Assembly (NCBI RefSeq): GCF_004006395.2
Contig: NZ_CP029758.2
Coordinates: forward strand, 248,001 to 312,000
Reading direction: 5' to 3'
Origin: Clostridium sp. AWRP
Lineage (GTDB): Bacteria; Bacillota; Clostridia; Clostridiales; Clostridiaceae
DNA: 64,000 bases
The notes under the pieces were generated by a model, which saw only the letters and a program-made list of their open reading frames with translations, did no database searches and was not told the origin of the DNA. The translations under genes were made by a program, and so were the position numbers. This document shows positions 61,094-64,000 of the stretch, piece after piece. Positions within the stretch are counted from its first letter, which is position 1, and every line of letters begins with the position of its first letter.

Positions 61094-61978
61094 ATGAGAT
61101 TTGTTATAGTGACAGGATTATCTGGAGCGGGAAAAACTCAGGCTATAAGAAGTTTAGAAGATTTAGGGTACTTTTGTGTAGATAATCTTCCTCCTACACT
61201 AATACCGAAATTTGCGGAAGCATGCTACAAAACTGATGGTAAAATAGATAAAATAGCCCTGGTAATAGATATAAGGGGAGGTCAATTTTTTAATGATATA
61301 TTTGAAAGCTTGAATTATCTAAAGAAACAGGGTTATAAATATGAAATATTGTTTTTAGATGCTTCAGAGGAAGTACTTATTAAAAGATTCAAAGAATCCA
61401 GGAGAAAACATCCCCTAGCACCTGACGGAAGAATTCTAAATGGTATAATTATGGAAAGAAACAAACTTAGAGAATTGAAAGACAGGGCAGACAATATAAT
61501 AGATACATCTAACTTAGTAACAAGGGAACTTAGAGAAGAGATAACTAAGATATATTCAGAAGAAGGACAGATGGAAACAGAGCTTATGATTACCGTACTC
61601 TCTTTTGGATTTAAATATGGCATACCTGTTGATTCAGATCTAGTATTTGATGTGAGATTTTTACCAAATCCTTTCTATATACCTGAGCTAAAAGAATATT
61701 CAGGCAAGGATACCTCTGTAATGAAATATATAATGAGTTTTAAGGAAACAAATGAATTTATAAATAAACTGGAGAACATGTTAGAATTTTTGATCCCAAA
61801 TTATATAAAAGAAGGGAAGAGACAGCTGATTATCTCCATAGGATGTACCGGGGGAAGGCATCGCTCTGTATTTATTGCAAATGCCATTTATAGTAGACTA
61901 AAAAATAATGGACATAAGGTTAATATTGATCATAGAGATATAGAAGAAGATGTTAATAAAGGTGGTAAAAAATTATGA
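61094..61978 (+). CDS. rapZ: RapZ/YvcJ nucleotide-binding protein
   Basis: About 294 residues. P-loop GLSGAGKTQAIRSLED at the N terminus, DIRGGQFF, and a C-terminal domain with SIGCTGGRHRSVFIA typical of RapZ/YvcJ, which binds nucleotides and, in E. coli, RNA and glucosamine-6-phosphate. In Firmicutes it accompanies yvcK and whiA, as here. Start: GGAGGG (61080-61085) fits ATG 61094 rather than GTG 61088. Overlaps yvcK by 4 bases. Confidence 0.95.
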   Translation: MRFVIVTGLSGAGKTQAIRSLEDLGYFCVDNLPPTLIPKFAEACYKTDGKIDKIALVIDIRGGQFFNDIFESLNYLKKQGYKYEILFLDASEEVLIKRFKESRRKHPLAPDGRILNGIIMERNKLRELKDRADNIIDTSNLVTRELREEITKIYSEEGQMETELMITVLSFGFKYGIPVDSDLVFDVRFLPNPFYIPELKEYSGKDTSVMKYIMSFKETNEFINKLENMLEFLIPNYIKEGKRQLIISIGCTGGRHRSVFIANAIYSRLKNNGHKVNIDHRDIEEDVNKGGKKL

Positions 61979-63303
61979 AGATTGTAGATTGGCTTAGACC
62001 TGGCATAAAAGTTAAAAGGTGGGTTATGCTTGGGGCCATGGGAGTACTCTTTATAATATTTGGAGTAATAGAATTTGTAAACAGAAGATTTTACAGCCTT
62101 TATTATATATCATTTTATGTATTTTTAATCATATCCGGGATATTTGTAGTGTATATTTCCATAACTCAAGGTATGAGGTCTATAATAGCACTTATAAATA
62201 AAGGATATTTAAGTGTGTCTCTAGATTCCAGAAAGTTGGAAAATTTAATATATGAAAAACGTCTTTTGGTAAAAGGTCCTAAAATCGTTGCTATTGGAGG
62301 AGGAACTGGCCTTTCCACTATGCTAAGAGGACTTAAATACTATACGTCTAATATAACTGCTATAGTAACTGTAGCAGATGATGGAGGAGGTTCTGGAGAT
62401 TTAAGGGAAGATCTTGGAATGCTCCCACCAGGAGATATAAGAAACTGTATAATGGCACTTGCTGATACTGAGCCACTTATGGAAGATTTACTCCAGTATA
62501 GGTTTAAGGATGGAAGATTGAAAAATCAGAGCTTTGGAAATTTATTTTTGGCAGCTATGGATGGAATATCTGGGAATTTTGAAGAAGCTGTCCATAAGAT
62601 GAGTTCTGTACTTGCGGTAACAGGTAAGGTAATGCCTGTTACCCTTGACAATTTAACTTTAAAGGCCAGATTAAAAGATGGATCTATTGTAGAGGGAGAA
62701 TCAAATATTCCTCAAAAAGCATTGGAAAGAAATAGTCCAATAGATAAAGTTTTTATAGAACCTAGAGATGCTAGGGCATTAAAAGAAGCTGTAGAGGCTA
62801 TAAAAGAAGCCGATGCAGTAATACTTGGACCAGGCAGCTTATATACTAGTGTAATACCAAATCTTTTAGTTGGTGATATAGCTAATGCACTGCAAAATAC
62901 AAATGCTGTAAAACTTTATGTTTCAAATATAATGACTCAACCGGGAGAGACAGATGGATTTTCTGTAGAAGACCATATTAGGGCTATATTTAACCATGTC
63001 GGTGCCCCTATAATAGATTATGTAATTATAAATGTAGGTAAAATAAATACGGAGTTAGAAGGGAAATATAAAGAAGAAGAATCTCATTTAGTTAAAATAA
63101 ATGAGGATTTAGTAGATTCTATGGGAGTAAAAGTAATTGAAGGAGATTTTATAAGTATTAAGAATGGACTTATAAGGCATAATTCTGAAAAATTAGCTTC
63201 CATACTTATAGAAACTATTATGGATAAAAAGCTGCTATTTGATAGAAAGAAGATAATAGAATATTTCTATCTATCAGAAAGATTAAAGGAAAATAGGAGA
63301 TAA
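61975..63303 (+). CDS. yvcK: YvcK/CofD-like gluconeogenesis factor
   Basis: 442 residues. CofD-like fold with AIGGGTGLSTMLRGLKYY and VADDGGGSGDLREDLGMLPPGD, the nucleotide/sugar-binding signatures of YvcK, a UDP-sugar-binding protein needed for growth on gluconeogenic carbon and for cell shape. Unlike B. subtilis YvcK it has an N-terminal extension with two membrane spans (about 17-60), as in other clostridia, so it is probably membrane-tethered. ATG overlaps the rapZ stop; whiA starts 14 bases after it. Confidence 0.94.
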   Translation: MKIVDWLRPGIKVKRWVMLGAMGVLFIIFGVIEFVNRRFYSLYYISFYVFLIISGIFVVYISITQGMRSIIALINKGYLSVSLDSRKLENLIYEKRLLVKGPKIVAIGGGTGLSTMLRGLKYYTSNITAIVTVADDGGGSGDLREDLGMLPPGDIRNCIMALADTEPLMEDLLQYRFKDGRLKNQSFGNLFLAAMDGISGNFEEAVHKMSSVLAVTGKVMPVTLDNLTLKARLKDGSIVEGESNIPQKALERNSPIDKVFIEPRDARALKEAVEAIKEADAVILGPGSLYTSVIPNLLVGDIANALQNTNAVKLYVSNIMTQPGETDGFSVEDHIRAIFNHVGAPIIDYVIINVGKINTELEGKYKEEESHLVKINEDLVDSMGVKVIEGDFISIKNGLIRHNSEKLASILIETIMDKKLLFDRKKIIEYFYLSERLKENRR

Positions 63304-63316
63304 GTGGGAGATATAT

Positions 63317-64000
63317 ATGTCATTTTCATTAAAGGTAAAAAATGAAGTTTGTAGGTATTCGGATATAGATGAGGAAGAAGCTATAGCAGAATTGTCTGCC
63401 ATAATGAAGGTTAGTGGAACTTTGATGCTTGGAGGGAATAGGCAGTTTAGCTTTAAGATAATTACTGAAAATGCTGCAATTGCCAGATTCATATTTAAGA
63501 TATTGAAGGATATTTTTCATATACATACTAGAATACTGGTTAAAAGGAGTAATTCTTTAAAAAAAAATAATGTGTACGTAATAATGATAACGGAAGATAC
63601 AGATGTAAGATCCATACTTAAAAAAGTAGGACTTTTAAAGGAAGAAGAAGATGTTTTTTCACTGGATTATAGTATACCAAAAAGTATTAGTGAAAATGAA
63701 AAACTAAAAAAGGCATATATAAGGGGAGCTTTTTTAGGTGGTGGGAGCATAAGTAATCCAGAAAAGACATATCACCTTGAATTTGTAACTCATGACAATG
63801 ATTATGCCTTGGATTTGAGTAAACTTATAAATGGATATGGATTAAGTTCTAAAGTAATACAGAGAAAGAGCAGTTTTATAGTGTATATTAAAGAGGGAGA
63901 GCAGATAGTGGATCTTTTAAATATAATAGGAGCACACTCTTCTCTTTTGGAATTAGAGAACATAAGGATAATGAAGGAGATGAGGAATAACGTAAATAGG
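63317..64000 (+). CDS. whiA: WhiA-family DNA-binding protein (partial, 3' end outside window)
   Basis: The frame is open from ATG 63317 to the window edge (228 codons). N-terminal SFSLKVKNEVCRYSDIDEEEAIAELSAIMKVSGTL and the LAGLIDADG-like fold segment AYIRGAFLGGGSISNPEKTYHLEF match WhiA, a homing-endonuclease-derived regulator of division and sporulation in Gram-positives. The HTH C terminus is missing because the window ends. GTGGGAG precedes the ATG. Gene order rapZ-yvcK-whiA confirms it. Confidence 0.95.
   Translation, partial: MSFSLKVKNEVCRYSDIDEEEAIAELSAIMKVSGTLMLGGNRQFSFKIITENAAIARFIFKILKDIFHIHTRILVKRSNSLKKNNVYVIMITEDTDVRSILKKVGLLKEEEDVFSLDYSIPKSISENEKLKKAYIRGAFLGGGSISNPEKTYHLEFVTHDNDYALDLSKLINGYGLSSKVIQRKSSFIVYIKEGEQIVDLLNIIGAHSSLLELENIRIMKEMRNNVNR

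Noticed and set aside
62019..62201. 60-codon plus-strand frame inside yvcK
   Set aside because: Out-of-frame shadow over the membrane extension; no ribosome binding site.
1..64000. Prophage, insertion sequence, integrase or defence island
   Set aside because: No transposase, integrase, capsid, terminase, restriction or Cas motif in any frame I read; only short non-coding inverted repeats and two decayed frames.

Overview
The window is a contiguous, AT-rich stretch of chromosome from a spore-forming, low-GC Firmicute, most likely a Clostridium sensu stricto. I read it as near the C. kluyveri/ljungdahlii/acetobutylicum branch, but the species is inference. The evidence is the base composition, strong AGGAGG-type ribosome binding sites, frequent TTG/GTG starts, FMN, T-box and M-box RNA switches, a SleB spore cortex hydrolase, a GerS-like lipoprotein, and the uvrB-uvrA...uvrC-murB-rapZ-yvcK-whiA order that I recall from clostridial chromosomes. 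I see no rRNA operon, CRISPR array, prophage or intact insertion sequence. Both ends cut genes: prfB on the left and whiA on the right.

Layout. 0-5 kb: end of prfB (release factor 2), an MFS exporter, gdhA (glutamate dehydrogenase) and a membrane-anchored M28 peptidase. 5-11 kb: tex, an FMN riboswitch with the riboflavin transporter ribU, and a FliK-like/solitary FlhB-C pair followed by a metallophosphoesterase. 11-16 kb: a DUF2225 zinc-ribbon protein, a small (p)ppGpp synthetase, leuS behind a T-box with a CUC specifier, and tRNA-Gln(CUG). 16-21 kb: a minus-strand run of a membrane protein, a J-domain protein, a DUF5685 protein and a CYTH protein, then fba and a DUF421/DUF4363 pair. 21-24 kb: a ThrRS-like/uridine-kinase fusion and larB. 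23.7-28.1 kb (minus): PAS-PP2C phosphatase, RsbW-like kinase, methyl-accepting chemotaxis protein and STAS protein, which together look like a partner-switching signalling module. 28.1-28.7 kb is a gene-free stretch rich in inverted repeats.

28.7-38.3 kb: lipid genes (pssA, a DAGK-family lipid kinase), a TVP38 membrane protein, a CBS protein, a YgiQ-type radical SAM protein, then an M-box magnesium riboswitch, a 28-codon ORF and a soluble MgtE-N/CBS protein lacking the channel domain; then sleB. 38.3-42.7 kb: acpS, nnr and a GerS-like lipoprotein, then about 0.9 kb of decayed sequence where related clostridia (from memory) carry alanine racemase, then mazEF. 42.9-47.8 kb: split transketolase, ftsEX and ctpA. 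47.8-64 kb: a PDZ membrane protein, uvrB, uvrA, an FHA protein, an FtsW/RodA-family protein, a class B PBP, a YdjM-like membrane protein, uvrC, murB, rapZ, yvcK and whiA. This last region combines nucleotide excision repair with peptidoglycan synthesis and its regulation.

Starts were moved from the longest reading frame wherever a ribosome binding site clearly pointed to an internal ATG/GTG/TTG. All family names come from motif recognition by eye; no database search was run.
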